DNA from: Baylisascaris procyonis | Lineage: Eukaryota > Nematoda > Chromadorea > Rhabditida > Ascarididae | NCBI GenBank assembly: GCA_037389465.1 | Contig: JAZARR010000078.1 | Location: 1,736,001 to 1,800,000, forward strand | Direction of reading: 5' to 3' | Length of the DNA stretch: 64,000 nucleotides | Shown: piece by piece, positions 37,801 through 51,388 of the stretch | How the letters are laid out: each line of letters begins with the position of its first letter | Numbering within the stretch: the first letter of the stretch is position 1 | Translations under genes and position numbers: made by a program | Notes under the pieces: model-generated | Told to the model about the DNA's origin: nothing | Databases searched by the model: none | The model's input: the letters and a program-made list of their open reading frames with translations, nothing else

Positions 37801-40318
37801 TATGGTTGTTGCTAATGGAAAGCAGCTAGGCGTTTCTCCATTGATTTAGATCCGATCCTTCTAGGGGTCATACTTTACGGATTGAAGTCGAACAAATTCA
37901 AATTCCCTTACTTAATTGGAAAATCCGATATATCCGATCTACTGTTCCATCCCTAGAGGTCGGATGTTGGATAACGAACACTGCCTCACGTGACATCACC
38001 GTAATCTTGTCACAGATAACCCCTCCCTCTATCAGAAGTTTTCGCAAAAAAAATGTTACAGTAGTTTGCATAAAAAAGTGAGGCCACTAAAGAATCTAAA
38101 TATCCCCAAGCACAGATGTTCGGTCTCATAACAAAATTAGTAAATAATTGTGTGCAATACGTAAACACAACACCATCAGTGCGCACAAATGAGTGAAAAA
38201 CGAAAGTCATATTATCGCAGAAGTGAATTCATACAAAAAAAAAACACACAAACAAAAACAAGTACCTGATGTGTCATTCCTGTCCCAAAGAATTTGAACG
38301 AGACAGGGGAGCCCAAGATAGAGGTGAGAGGAAGAGGTAGGCAGCTTTCTTCACCACCTCCACGGCATAGTACTGCCTTCACGTAATCTACTGCAACCAA
38401 AACTTGTACTAACAAGCAAAAAAAACTGACGCGAAACTTCGACTCTTTTTCACAGACCACAGCGTCACGAAAAAGCGCACAAAATTGCTGAAGGTTATAG
38501 GTATTGCCTGCATAATTTCTCATGTTAATATCGTACACGATACTCGAGAGTTGGAAATGAAGGCAAATTTTGATTATGTAGATTCGGCATACAACGAGGC
38601 AATTTCGACCTAGGGTACTACTTGCATAGCTAATTCTTTTTGCTTTCATTTTTTATTTCTTTGAAGGGAAAGAGGATTCTGTATCAAATCCGATGAAATA
38701 ATCCAAATATTTCTTCTTTTTTTTAATTTTCCACTTTTTCTTTCCAAAAACCCTCCTAAACTGCTAAAATCATCAATGAAGCACAAAACCTGATGTGATT
38801 TTTGCAGCAGTCATATTCAAGCAAAATAACTAAGAAACACCACTTATTCGCTTCATAAGTAAGTGAATGATGAATTCATCAATATGCCGTTATAATATTG
38901 AATCATGAATTTAACTGAAACTATGCCGAATCGAATTTCGCTTTGAATTGTATAAATGCGCTATAATCCCATCTCATTATGTATCTGCTTTATGCTTGTA
39001 TCTCATATATATTAAATACCCCATTCATAAAAAATTTACAGTTTCTAGTCTGTATTATAATATTACTGTACTTATATAAACCTATGTGTTGTTCAAAAAT
39101 AAATTTTTTTGTAGTCAATTGAATTGTTCTTATAAAACATGTCATATATGCCAGACTGTTATCTAAGATATAAGACTAAGTAAAATCGGCTACTAACAAA
39201 TCGTTAGCTTTTATGACTTTTCACCTGATACGAGTGAACACTTTGATAAGTTGAAAATATTATATCAAATGATTATTTTTATGCATTTGCATCGTTTATA
39301 TTCTCATCGACTACAACAATCTAAGAGATACTTCGTTCAGAGCATGAAAGCTCTAAATTCAAGCTCACAACTTCGAAGCAATAGCACATTTATACTTACT
39401 TACTCGTAAGTTAACAATAAAAAATAATGCAGTAGGATATTCAACTAGTAAACACGAGGTTTCTACTATAGAGGTCAAATATAGATAAAGAGGTTAATTA
39501 ATCGAATAAGAAAGACAAAACGTTGAAGAATTGAAGAATGAATGTTTGCAATAATGAGATAAGAAAAGAAATCTTTAATTATTTTCTAGTTCACATTTTT
39601 CTATAATTAAATAATATAAACTACTCTCTAAAAATTACGCATATTTAACACAGATCTGATATGATTTGTTATTAAATCCATCACTAAGGTTTGGGAATTA
39701 CAGGATGAAACACTTCAGTATTAATGGAAATGAGAGCTAACTTTTATTAATGCTAAAAAAGTGGAAAAATCTGTAAATGGAAGTGACCAGCCGATGAGGA
39801 GAAATGAAACCCACTTCCCTCCCCCCCCCCCCCTTAATTAGTAGTTTGAGAAGCAATTTTTTTTTTGAAGCTGCTGCACTGAATTCAGTTCTCTCGTAAA
39901 TTTTAATCGCTAAAGAAAAGAAATCTCGAAATGAACGTTTACTGCCTCATCTTTCCGTCTGATTGAATGAAAAAAAAGGCAATTCATTAAACGTTTAGAA
40001 TGAGAGAGGAGGTTGTACAAAGAAAAAAATTACTATCCATCTCTTTATTATAAGAGAAATAAATGCAAAATTCTGTAGATATGCGGTAATGCTCACAATG
40101 ATTTCGTTGACGTTATTCGATGAGAGATGATTGCAATCATGAAAAAAAATAAACTGCATATCAATTGAAATACAGTTAAAAATTAAACGGCTAGTAAAAA
40201 TATTACAAAATAAACATTCATCTGTGAATAAAAATTCCATAGTAGAATGGCAAGAATCAACTGGAAATTAGAAACGACAAGAAAAGTGAGAGCTCACACA
40301 ACCGGAAAGAATTGATAA
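34845..40318. other. intergenic stretch, no confident gene
   Basis: No exon with domain similarity was seen between the TIKI stop codon and the large microsatellite. The longest open frame is 145 codons on the minus strand at 38212-38649. It has no signature I know and may be chance, though it is long for such AT-rich sequence. A C-run sits at 39819-39833. Confidence 0.5.
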
Positions 40319-40343
40319 ATATCTATCTATCTATCTATCTATA

Positions 40344-40411
<68 letters not shown>

Positions 40412-40495
40412 TATATCTATATATCTATATATCTATATATCTATACATCTATATATCTATATATCTATATATCTATATATCTATATATCTATATA

Positions 40496-40542
<47 letters not shown>

Positions 40543-40545
40543 TTA

Positions 40546-40607
<62 letters not shown>

Positions 40608-40609
40608 AT
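40319..40609. repeat. compound microsatellite: (ATCT)n, (TA)n, (TATATC)n, (TTTA)n
   Basis: The block starts with ATCT repeats, passes into a long TA run, then a TATATC/TATATA alternating section near 40407-40500, another TA run, a short TTTA section near 40540-40556 and a final TA run. The 98-codon open frame here is only the translation of this repeat. Confidence 0.95.
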
Positions 40610-41534
40610 CTTCAAGTTCTCGATGACATCACTTCACACTTCTCACAAAACTGCAGCAATTGAGTCACTGCCCAACAAATAATAAACCTTTGGCATTGTC
40701 CTTCCTTCCCCCACACCCACGAAAATAGAAAGGAGCAATATATGGAATATTTTTTAATGATTTCATTACTTCAAAGCAGTCACTCAATTCAGTGTTTGCT
40801 ATAAATTCGCAGAAAACCATTCATTTCTTCCTGATATGAAACTGGCGGCTTGTTTCTACCTCAAGATTCCGTCACCCCCCCCCCCCAAAGAAAAGCAAAC
40901 ACATAAAATTCGTCTTCCCCCAACCAGTCCGTTAAAACAGCAATCATGTTGCACAGAAGAATGCCTCAATGAACATTCTACGTTCCAACGACATTGTTTG
41001 CTCGCAGCAATTGATTCCATCATAAATGGCCTATGCATCTGCTAAAGACATCGACTATAGTTTTTAATCGGAACATGGATGAAGTATGATATCAACGAGG
41101 TCAATTCCTTCACAACATGAACAATCCTTCTTTCCCAATAATATGGAAGATCATTGAATGTGATAGAGGCACAAGTGCATAACACTTCGACATATGAAAG
41201 ACATGAAAAACTTCCTAATTATCTTATTTCTATACTCTATATTAATTCACGACATTCCATAAGATCAAAATCTAATCTTATATTACTTTATAATGTTAAC
41301 AATATCGAGATAGCAATGCCATCTATTACAAAGAAAATCAACTAATTAGGTGGATAAGAAAACGTAAACATTCGTAAAATCAATAGAAATGAAGTTGCCA
41401 CATTCCCAACGCAAATATAAGTATTTAAAAAATGCGTTCAACTTTGCCCATTTCTATCGTATCGAATGGCAAATAGCGTTCTCCTCTATAAACCCCATAT
41501 TGGGGGCATCCATACGCTAAGAGCAATCTAAAAG

Positions 41535-44369
41535 TCAAATACGAAACGCTGAATCGACGAACTGCATTTGGAAGGGAATGGCAACCTCATGTGGTAATGC
41601 ACTCCTCCTCGGGAAGAATGTATGATCGTCGCTATAATTAAGCATATTCGGTAAACGGCTCGTGTACACATCGGATAAGCGATTCAATCGTCGTGAGAAA
41701 AACGTCATATTCGTGAAAGTTCGGAAGAGGGATCCGAATTGCGGATTGAACATCACTTTCACCCGCTCTCTAAACTCATTTAGTTTATCAATTCTTATCA
41801 GTAGCAAAATGGACAATGCCTTCACATATTTTTATCGCTAATGAGTAAGAAACGATTTCATTATCAATACTCTGCATTAAACAAAAAAGAAAGGACAAAC
41901 TGAATGAGCCGAATTGGTTTCCAAATCAGACTCTAAAATCCATCCTCTATCGCTTAAACAACCCACAATTTCTCAATTCTTTCACTGGAAATCATAACTC
42001 CTTAAAACTTCCAGCGATTCTTTTGGAAATGCCTCTTCCACTCGTTATGCAGTTTGTGGATGAGCCCTCAACAACTAGAAATTTTTAGCGCCCTTCTAAA
42101 TATCATATTTCCTTCAAAAAAAGCTTCAGATGTTCATTCTATCTTTCTAACTTCTATGTCAGATAGAGATCTCTCTACGGTCAAGCAAAAACTGCTGCAA
42201 AAAGAAGCATTGCCATAAGTCACTTACCGCAAAACAGCCCTCTCATCAAACCAATCCGAAATCAACTGCCTCGTTTCGCTATCAGTTCCTGCATATTTCT
42301 GATACTCCTCAATGAGAAGCGTCAGATATTGCAACCAATTCACTGCATTACGATAGCCGTCGTCGTTTTGCAGTCGAATTTCTCGTGCCAATTCTGGTAC
42401 TATCGCTGCCGTATGCCAACCCAACATAAGCATTGGATCCGCTAGGTCCGAGTAGATATGATCACCAAAGTAGAGCACTCGTTGACCTTTGAAAAGTCCT
42501 TGTTCAGACAATGCTGCAATGTTGCCCTGAAATATCGAATATGCTAGATGACAATTAGGCCATACGTATGTAAAACTGTTCCTCAAAACAGAATGCTCAA
42601 TATGTGACGCAATGTAAATAGTTTCAACTGAAACCTTCTGGAACGTTCAAACCCTCAGTAGTGACCTATTAAAGAATTCAGGGTTGCTTGACAGGAGATA
42701 GCGATAGCCAAAGGTGACCAACTTAAAAACAATCGAATATCCAACCTAAAAGCTTTGAACTGTGCATACAATGAACGACAGTGTAACGAATACTACTTTA
42801 ACGAACATACAAAATAGTGTCAAATAGAAGCAATGAAAAAATTCTCACTCCAGCGTAAATTTTGCCTTTCTCCAATGAAGTTACTTTCTCATAAGATAGA
42901 CTATCGTCCTCTTCGTGATAGCTTCGAAACGGTGCTCGTCCCTTAAGAATTTTTTTTTTTTTAAAGTTTAAATATCCCTTTATATATTAGGAGAATCAAC
43001 GACAAATGAACCAACAAAATGATAATGACGATAGCATCTACTTTAAAAAAAATACATTCTATCAGATGGGCAAAGAAGGAATGGGTTTTTGAAGTGAACG
43101 AATTGATTTAAATACTCAAAAGTATACTTAGGGTACAATTAAATAGGACATAAATATTCTCAAAATATTATAAAGTTTTGGACTGCAAAAGTCGCTTCAC
43201 TTACTATTGAACTTTTGCTTCGAAAGAAAACAAAAAAAAAAAGGATTTATAGATTGAGCAAATATCGCTAAATGCTACCTGGAAGAAATTCGGTTTCTTC
43301 GCCATTACAACGATGTATTTGAAATACTTCCGCCAATCTTCCCCTAACATGTAACACATTCCACGGCTCCTATAAGCTTAAAACGCATCACTAAATAAGG
43401 AAACCAATAAACGAGCACAAGTTTACTCCTTGATTGGCTTTATAACAGCTATCTTTCAATTAACAGCCAAAACTTACTAAAAAGAAATTCGTGAATGAGA
43501 ACTCCCAATGAGCGCAAGAATGGAGTTATAGTAAGTATAACAACTCTCCGATTCGGTCATAGCGGATCTGTTCAAGTAAACCTCTAATTCCCGCTCATTC
43601 TTACTAAAAGCTTGAAAATGAGCATAACAAAAGCCTATAAAATAGATAAATATCCCACTTGCCTGAGCAATTTTTGTTTTCTCGATGCTCTTAGAGGCAT
43701 TTTCTATTCAAAAACATAGCCAGTATTCGTTTCACGAATTCATTTGTAAAAGAACTCCAAATCTTCAAAGTTTTTGCTCAAAATAATGAAGAGCTTACAT
43801 GAACGAGAAAGGACTATTGGTGACCATGAAGAGTTGCTTGCCATTGGATATTAGACGTGATAAATATTCCTTGAGACCAACGTTTTTGTGCACATAATGC
43901 TCCAACTTCGAACTCACTACCCGATACATCTCACCCGAAGCGTGTACATAGCGGACACTTGACTATAATAATGCTGCACGAGAAGATAAACTTCGAAGTG
44001 AGTTGACACGATTTTCAAAGAGATTTTATAAACTAAATGAGCACAGCAGCTTGTAAATGAAATGCTTCGTAAACGTACATTAGATGGAAGCTAATTTGTT
44101 GCTTATTATTTGGCAAGTGATTTTCATAAATGCATGTTGAGTGACTGTTTGACGCTTCTTACATATACTTTTGTGTGAATATAACCTTTCCTTATGTGGG
44201 ATGCTGAATAAATAAATTAATTAATTAATCAATTAATTGAACAAACAAACAAATAAATGAATAAATAAACAAATAAATAAATAGATAAATAAATAAATAA
44301 ACAAATAGTGAACAAATTTAAATAAATAAATGAATGATAAATAAACAGATGAATAAATAAATAAATGAA

Positions 44370-44404
<35 letters not shown>

Positions 44405-47400
44405 ATTTAAATAAATAAAGAAACTAATTAATTAATTAATTAATCAATAATAAATAAATAAATTTAAATAAATAAATGAATAAGTAAATAAATAAACAAA
44501 TAAATAAAATGAATAAATAAATATACAAATAAATAAATAAACAACTAAGTAGACGCATGTTGGATTTAACAAACCTTCAAAAGCGGCAATATCTATCTAA
44601 GCATAAAAAGGTAATCGGCTTAGAATATACCAACAAATCGAAATCCTAAACAAAAGATTGAAGAGATGAGATGTACGTGGATTTGTTAAAAATCTCTTTC
44701 TTTGAATGTGACAATTTGCATTGAATGAGAATTGTAATGCAAATGAAAGTTTAAATCGCTTCATTCGTGCAAATTGCATACTTACCGCCACATCTTGATA
44801 CATTGAATGTGGATCGAATGTTATTGCATTATCATCGAAATACTGTACAACAGTTGAGAGTAGGCCAGCCCACGGCAGACTGAACAAGTCGATTAGCTGC
44901 ATTAAATCACGACTCTGCAAATATAAACCTAACTGCTGATGAGATCGACAAAAATAACAGAACAAAGATAACTCGTACAAAAAAAATTTTTTTTTCATTC
45001 AACATTATGATCTAATCTTGCTAGAAAACGCATTCCAAACTAGAATTTACTTCCAGTAACTTTTCTCAGCGAAAAGGAGGCGGTCTCGCGAAGATGACGA
45101 GATTGGTGGACGATGTAACCTCCTTCTTCCACCTTCCTCTCCTCCTCCTCATAAGTTGCTCTTTAAAAATGACAAAAGCCTGCCCGCTTACTCCTCATGA
45201 GAATGGTTGCTAATCCCAAGAGTCGCAAAGGACCCCTTCAGCGAGTAGGAAGGAGGTGCGGAGCAATCAAACATCACCAAAGCCCTATCAGCATCACTAC
45301 TAAACACGGTGGCTAAGATGGAATAATGATGATAGCTGGGCCTGATACGTCAATGCCCAGCTACCACCCCTTAGCTGTAAAGTACAAAGAATTATCCCCA
45401 GGCTATCGGACTCTCGTGCCACTTACAGAGGCCAAATAATGGAAAGAAATCAATTCAGAGACGGAGACTACGTTGCTCACTGTCGCGCCTTCTGGGCCAT
45501 ATTTATGTACAGAAAATTACGAAAGCGAACAGAAATTGCACCTTTCTATGCAGGCTTCTTCCCTCACGCTAAAAGTTTGTGTTAATACTGTTCGAATTGA
45601 ACCGAGCAGATGGTGATCAAGGGCGACATAAACTGTGCTCCCAATCCGATAGATCTACATGGTTCATACCACACAAATTTGCACAATATGACTGCCCATC
45701 CCCGTACTGCTTAGTAAGATTTACAGAGTCGTGATCCGTCTTCAAGTAAAAATATAGAAAAAACCCTGGTATCTGGGAGTGAAAAGCTTCCATAAATGTT
45801 GATGATATCATCCCCAGAGAGTTTCTTCCGACCACGAAACACAGTTCCGTTCTGAATCTGTGAAAATGCGTCAATCTGAAAGAACTAAGAACACTAAAAT
45901 ATGTGAAAATACCAAAGGATAGGAGTTTTAGAAATGCGGCAACGGTGCGAATAAAAATACGGTCACATTGACATTAATAAAATTGTGCTGAAGTTCTATT
46001 ATTATGCGTGAATTTATGTCAGAAAAATAAGCTTCCTATACGTTTAATGCATAGAATCAAAAAGAATGCGATCATATTACAAAACAACACTTTTAATATG
46101 CACTCTCCTCTATCACAGCACTATTCCACAAATTACCGCAATGTGCACATCCTCAGCCAGCAGCAAATATTCGACAACAACAATAGATTCAATTTGGAGT
46201 TTCCAATGCTAACATAGTTGTCAAGGAATTCAATAACCGACAACCAGGAAAGTGTTGAAGTTAATTCACATCAATTTAATGCGCGAAACTTGCCCATTTA
46301 ACCGATGCCATTCGCAACTCATCGCCATCTCAACTAATAAATAATCTATGTATCGATAGATAAATAATCTATGTTTGTTTGTATCGATAGAGCAGCATCA
46401 ATCTATGAGATGACGTCAAAATACAAATTTCAGTAGATCCCGATGTTTTTTTTAAATATTTTTTATCTATGCATAATTATTTTTATAAACAACATCTTGG
46501 TTTGCTTATTAAATAATCCGATGATAGATAAATATATACCTTCAGAAGACAACTATTCGAAATGTCATAATGCAGACCTCTGATTGCGAATGTTGGATCA
46601 TATGGCACAGAAAGAAGACCACGCGGATACTAAAAAATAACACCAACACTAAAGTGCCTAAGTAATAAATTTGTTGTCGAAAAAAAAAAACATTCAGGTG
46701 TTGACAGGTGGAAATTTCGGAATTTCTAAAAAAAAGACTTTCTTGAGCACTACACACTCAAACTTCATTACAGCAATTTCTTTGATGCGAAGCATCATGC
46801 ATAGGCACAGAATTCTCAGGTGGATGAGCGATACCGATTCTGAAGCGGCCATATCTCGAAATAAGGTATCGCATTAAAAGATTCAAAGCACATTTTTCGT
46901 TGTGAGCTCGACCGAATGATTTCAATAATATTTTGAGACTCGAAGAAAAACATCTGCCCTGTACACAACAGAATTTGGCAACATGAAGTAAACAAATGTT
47001 CCAAGGATTGAGGGTATTTCCTTGATCCAACGAAGATGGGATGAGGAAAGAGTGGAGGGAATAAGGCAGATGGAGGGGGGGGGAGGGGGGGAGTGAAACG
47101 AATTCCTCTTTTCTATTTCGCTCGTCGTACAGTGAAGAAGTTACCTCTAAATCTATCTGTCTGCGTATGAGCCCTCATCAATTCTATTAAAAGAATGCCT
47201 CTCGAAATTAGTATCCTTTCTTAATCTAGGCCGCCAAAATTGAACAGCTATATAAACATAGATACAATACGACCACCCACAACGATAACGATAGAAATGT
47301 ACTTTTCTTTATGCATAAAAATGGAGCAAAGGTTTCAAAAAAAAACCTTATAATGTTGGATTAATCTGTTCATCGATAGATCATAAATGAGCTTATTGAT

Positions 47401-47622
47401 TGCACGTGTATACACGGCCAGCGTGTAATCATAATCGAAACCATATACTGATATCTTGTGCAAACTGAGAGTATTATTGCAGAAAACACCTCGGGGATCC
47501 ACACAAGCAGTTGATGGCGGTTCTTTAAGGGCACTTTCCTTGGCCAATTCATATATCGCTCGAAGACGCTGCGCTGACATTACTAGCGTGCTCATCGCCC
47601 GTCTTTCGCTACCCAACACCAT
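41535..47622 (-). CDS. NT5DC-type 5'-nucleotidase domain (HAD superfamily) protein, 9 exons
   Basis: Exons: 47347-47622, 46540-46629, 45765-45875, 44786-44914, 43799-43962, 43279-43369, 42849-42941, 42228-42526, 41535-41769; 1488 nt, 495 residues, all phases matched (0,0,0,0,2,0,0,2). Length is close to vertebrate NT5DC2 (about 520). HAD motif I is YGFDYDYTLA (residues 60-69, D63 and D65), motif II VTNS (249-252), a lysine motif AKKPNFF (K281/K282) and motif IV GDHIYSDLAD (339-348). The family-specific ends are also present: DPRGVFCNN near residue 42 and FNPQFGSLFRT, FFSRRL, FFPRR near the C-terminus. NT5DC proteins are magnesium-dependent HAD phosphatase relatives whose substrates are poorly defined; NT5DC2 and NT5DC3 are usually placed in mitochondria. 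The start ATG at 47622 follows an upstream in-frame stop with no better start; another stretch near residue 159 may lack a short exon. Intron 4 carries a large AAAT array. Confidence 0.95.
44207..44545. repeat. (AAAT)n-rich array in an NT5DC intron
   Basis: About 340 bases of AATAAATAAATAAATA-type sequence with scattered interruptions (AATTAATTAATTAATC, AAACAAAC). It lies in the intron between the exons ending at 44786 and starting at 43962. It is stop-rich in several frames and non-coding. Confidence 0.95.
45333..45363. repeat. 9-bp inverted repeat in a GC-richer intronic block
   Basis: TAGCTGGGC at 45333-45341 pairs exactly with GCCCAGCTA at 45355-45363. It sits in a GC-richer block (about 45060-45450) within an NT5DC intron, which may be a dispersed repeat. 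No coding similarity was recognised. Confidence 0.5.
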
Positions 47623-50600
47623 CCTCCTTAATAACAACAAATAGCTTCGCACCAATATAAATTAAAGGGAGCAGAAATAGCAACGCAGAGACTCCTTTCC
47701 TATATTTCTGCATAAGACCAATCATATGTGCGAGCGAGTGAAAAGTCGAAAAAGCCAGGATCACATCCGGCTCCTCTTGCAAACTGCATCAACTGTAACC
47801 TATAACTACTTGAGGACGAGTCTAATCCGATGTCAGCTGGGCGACCATGTTTTACCCATCAAGAATGGGATCAGGCCTTCACTCGTCACCGAATGGCCGT
47901 GGATTAAAGCCCTGTTTGCTGTAGCGACCGAGACCAGCCGGATGCCACCCACATCCTCATCCAAACAACGTGCGATCATTGTATAGGAACATTAACGCCA
48001 CTGAAAAAACACCACTCCACATCCAAACTACGAAGTACAAACGAGCACCAACGTTCGAAATTCTGCAGAATGAAGCACCGCAGCTGGATGTAAATTCGAA
48101 AAAAAAACTGTTAAGCAATTTTAAGTTGCGAAAGAAAAGACCATAATGAAGCCGAGTGAAAAATATAGAACTGTCGTCTTCTCGTTGAAAGTGCATTCAT
48201 CGCTTAGACCTCACCCTTCGCTGCACCTCCACCGACTGTCGTGCACTGACTTGTCGAAACAAATACTTCTCACTAATGACGACTGCGAACTCGGGAAATA
48301 TGACTTATAACTTGAAGTAACGTTCGTGCAATCGCTTTTCAAGTTCGAGTGGCCGAATTTCACGCATGCATAATTCAGTTGGAAGACTACGCGAAAGAGC
48401 GCCTAAGCAGTCACTTTTTTGCCGGTTTGTTAACAAGGATGGGCAAGCAGGGAGTTTTCTTTCTTCTCTTTTAACTACACGTGTTTTGCTCATTTAAAGT
48501 AAGACAGTTTTCTCAAAGAATCCAACGCATCCTTTCCACTCTTATATACGTTTCCGGAAGCATAGAAGTTGATGCCGGATTTAATGGCGAGAGCCTTCAT
48601 TCAAAAGAGAATGTACATCCGAAAAGTTACAGCTCTCAATTTTGATAGCTGCAGCAAATTCCATGAAGTTAACGTTGCGGCATTTTAAACTACTCGCTAA
48701 ACCATCGAGTCAAAATTCCGATATTATCCGTTGAGAGGGTCGTTTGCATGAAGTTCAAACCAAACTACGGATGGGTCATTTGAATATTCGAACGAAACGC
48801 CGATCTTTCCTATCAGTGTACGTCGATTCCTTTGCTTTACCGATCAATTTAGTTGACCACTGATTCTCCAAAGACTCCAATATGTTCCAATATTGTGAAT
48901 TCTGTGTGCATCCAGAGATTCAAATGCCACCTTATTCCTACTACTATAAGGATGCGTCCACAAAGTTGGTAAAATTCATTGTGTCACATGCGAATAAATT
49001 ATCAAATCCCAAACGTTTTCCAATAAAAATTCCGCTAGACACTTCCTGTCACTCACATTTTCACTAAAAATGTTGGAAAATTAAGGCTGTTCTAGCATGA
49101 AGTCATCGCCCCTCCTATCGCTTGGCTTAACAAATCTCATTTTTATGTAGATTTCGTTCATGCAAATTCATGGAAAAGAGGGAAACATAAAATATAACAA
49201 GGTGCATACGAGGTGAACACAAATGAAAAAAAAAAAAAAAAACTGATGCGTAAGGTGCTTCCTTCAATAAACTCCCCCACAGAAGACTTCTCGCGACCTC
49301 ATCATCTTTAATTCTCGTTTAGGTGTGTATTCAAGTAGACTTATATCGGTAACGCACATCAAATACCGTAGTAGACCGGAAGCAAAAAATGTTGAGTCTT
49401 TCAGCACAAATTTCACTGAACGGATACTATCATATCTCAAAATTTCTCGTCTCTTTCTAAAACCTCAAAGGAAACTCATCATATAGCACCCTCATACGAC
49501 TGTAATTACTAATTGTTGAGCGGAATGACATAAACCTTCAACATAACGAAAAAAATGAACCGTATGAGCCCATGATGCTTAAATAATGAATATATGGTAA
49601 GAAATGTACCAATACGAGAAACAAAGACAAATTTCTACGTATATTTTATCAAAGAAACAACTGATAAGATGCAAAACATAATAGATGGGAAAGAAAACGA
49701 ATATTACATGAAGCGAGCAGGCGGAAATGCTCAACAAAGTTGTTCCAGCGATAGGCGCTCCTACTTCCCCTCACTTGACCAACCAACCAGTCTCTTAATT
49801 TATCAGCAAATAAAATAGGCGAAATAATTCATCCGTATTTTAAATGGCCCCACCCCAATATCATATAACAACGTCTTTTTTTCCGCCCAATCTCGTTCAA
49901 ATAAAAAAAAATTGATCGTAGTAAGGCGCCTACAGACTTCTTTAATATCCTTGAAAGTTTGCAACACTTGTCGAAGTTGATGCAACGGTTCATTGGCATC
50001 GATACAACATTGTCATTATGCGCTTTTCAAATATAAGCCTGTGGGAGCACATTAAAAATCGAGGAAAACATGCGATCCTGAAAGCTAAAAAACGCGCAAA
50101 TTCTCTCCTCATTTTTGCAGTCTGCCTTTCTTCCTTCAGTGCGAATCCAACAATTTGGCGAGTTTATAGGCATAAGTCTCATCGAAGAGGGCGTTTTCTA
50201 TTCAAAGTGGGAAAAACCTCGTATTTTTGTAGTCATACAACAAGAGGCATCTATCTTAATGGGCATTCTATTTAAATGAACGCTTATATTTATGCAATTA
50301 CACTAGATAAAAATATACTCTGAACAACGGACAGTCAACAACAATTAAAATTATATAAATACAGCATTTGTCTCTTCAAATATCACAAAGATTAACAACG
50401 TCATATAAAAATTTTTTTTAACAGTAAACCCCCTTACAATGAATCGGCAATGAAAAAAGCGATCTAGTCTAAACGTAACAACCATAACCGGGCCAAAGAA
50501 CTCCAGTAATCTTGGACATGCCGACGCATAAAAAGTTCAATGCAAACATAGAAATCTTTTGGAAAATGATAATGACAGAAGCAAAACTCTAGAATCCTTT

Positions 50601-51388
50601 AAAAAAAAAAAAAAAAAAACAGAAGAACAACCATCATCTCTGCTGACATTCTTCTCCATCAAATTATAGAAAACCTTTTCGACCGATCTCATCCTCTGCC
50701 ACAGACAAAATACCCGACTCCTTTAACAGCACCTCAAGGACGACGGAAACAAAACCCTCCACATATTTTTTATAAGTAGTCAATCCGTGACAATATTCAT
50801 AAACAACACTTTATAGATATTTCTGATTCCATAGACGGAGTTATCAACGAGGGAGTTGATCGATATGACACTCAAAAATAGAATGAATGAAGCTTTGAAC
50901 AAAAAATGTACAAAAATGATAACAAAAAATTCGCCTAACAACCATTATTTCTTCCTAAAGAATATATCTTAACGAAATGCTACATCGCTGGAAAAAAAAA
51001 CTAAACATCACCGCCTTTAAACGCGTTTTATTTCTGACACATCTTTCTCGCTAACCGAACAACAATCAAACAACTGGAACTACAACCTAGCTTAATCTTG
51101 AATGCGCATATTACTTATGGCCAATAAATTTTTAATTATGGCCGCTGATTATCACCAGCAACTTCTTTCTCGTAAAAATAAAAAGGAAAGAAAAAAGTAC
51201 ATATCGTGCAAGTTACGAATCAGGAGAATTTCCCTACTGGAAAATGTAATTATAAATTCAGTACACTTTATGCAAATTCCTTCAGAAATATATTAATTCT
51301 CTCTTTATTTCCGAATTAAAAAAGTTGATAACCACCTTAAAAATTAAACTTTCTAAACAAACGAGTAAAAATTCTGTAAAGAATGATA
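47623..51388. other. intergenic stretch between NT5DC and Bud20-like genes
   Basis: No gene could be supported. A 62-codon minus-strand frame at 48305-48493 begins MSKTRVVKREERKL and has sensible codon use, but no recognised domain and no clear splice context. Homopolymer A runs occur near 49227-49243 and 50601-50619. The promoter of the NT5DC gene should lie at the left end. Confidence 0.45.
51304..51309 (-). terminator. AATAAA polyadenylation signal of the Bud20-like gene
   Basis: The minus strand reads AATAAA about 80 nt past the stop codon of the Bud20-like gene, a normal distance for a short nematode 3' UTR. Confidence 0.5.

Noticed and set aside
40312..40608. 98-codon plus-strand open frame of I, Y and L
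   Set aside because: It is only the translated compound microsatellite.
47726..47986. 86-codon plus-strand frame
   Set aside because: GC-richer and possibly a dispersed repeat, with short inverted ends (CATCCGGCT and AGCCGGATG), but no recognised domain on either strand.
48305..48493. 62-codon minus-strand frame as an upstream NT5DC exon
   Set aside because: No donor keeps frame before its stop, and NT5DC already has a suitable start at 47622.
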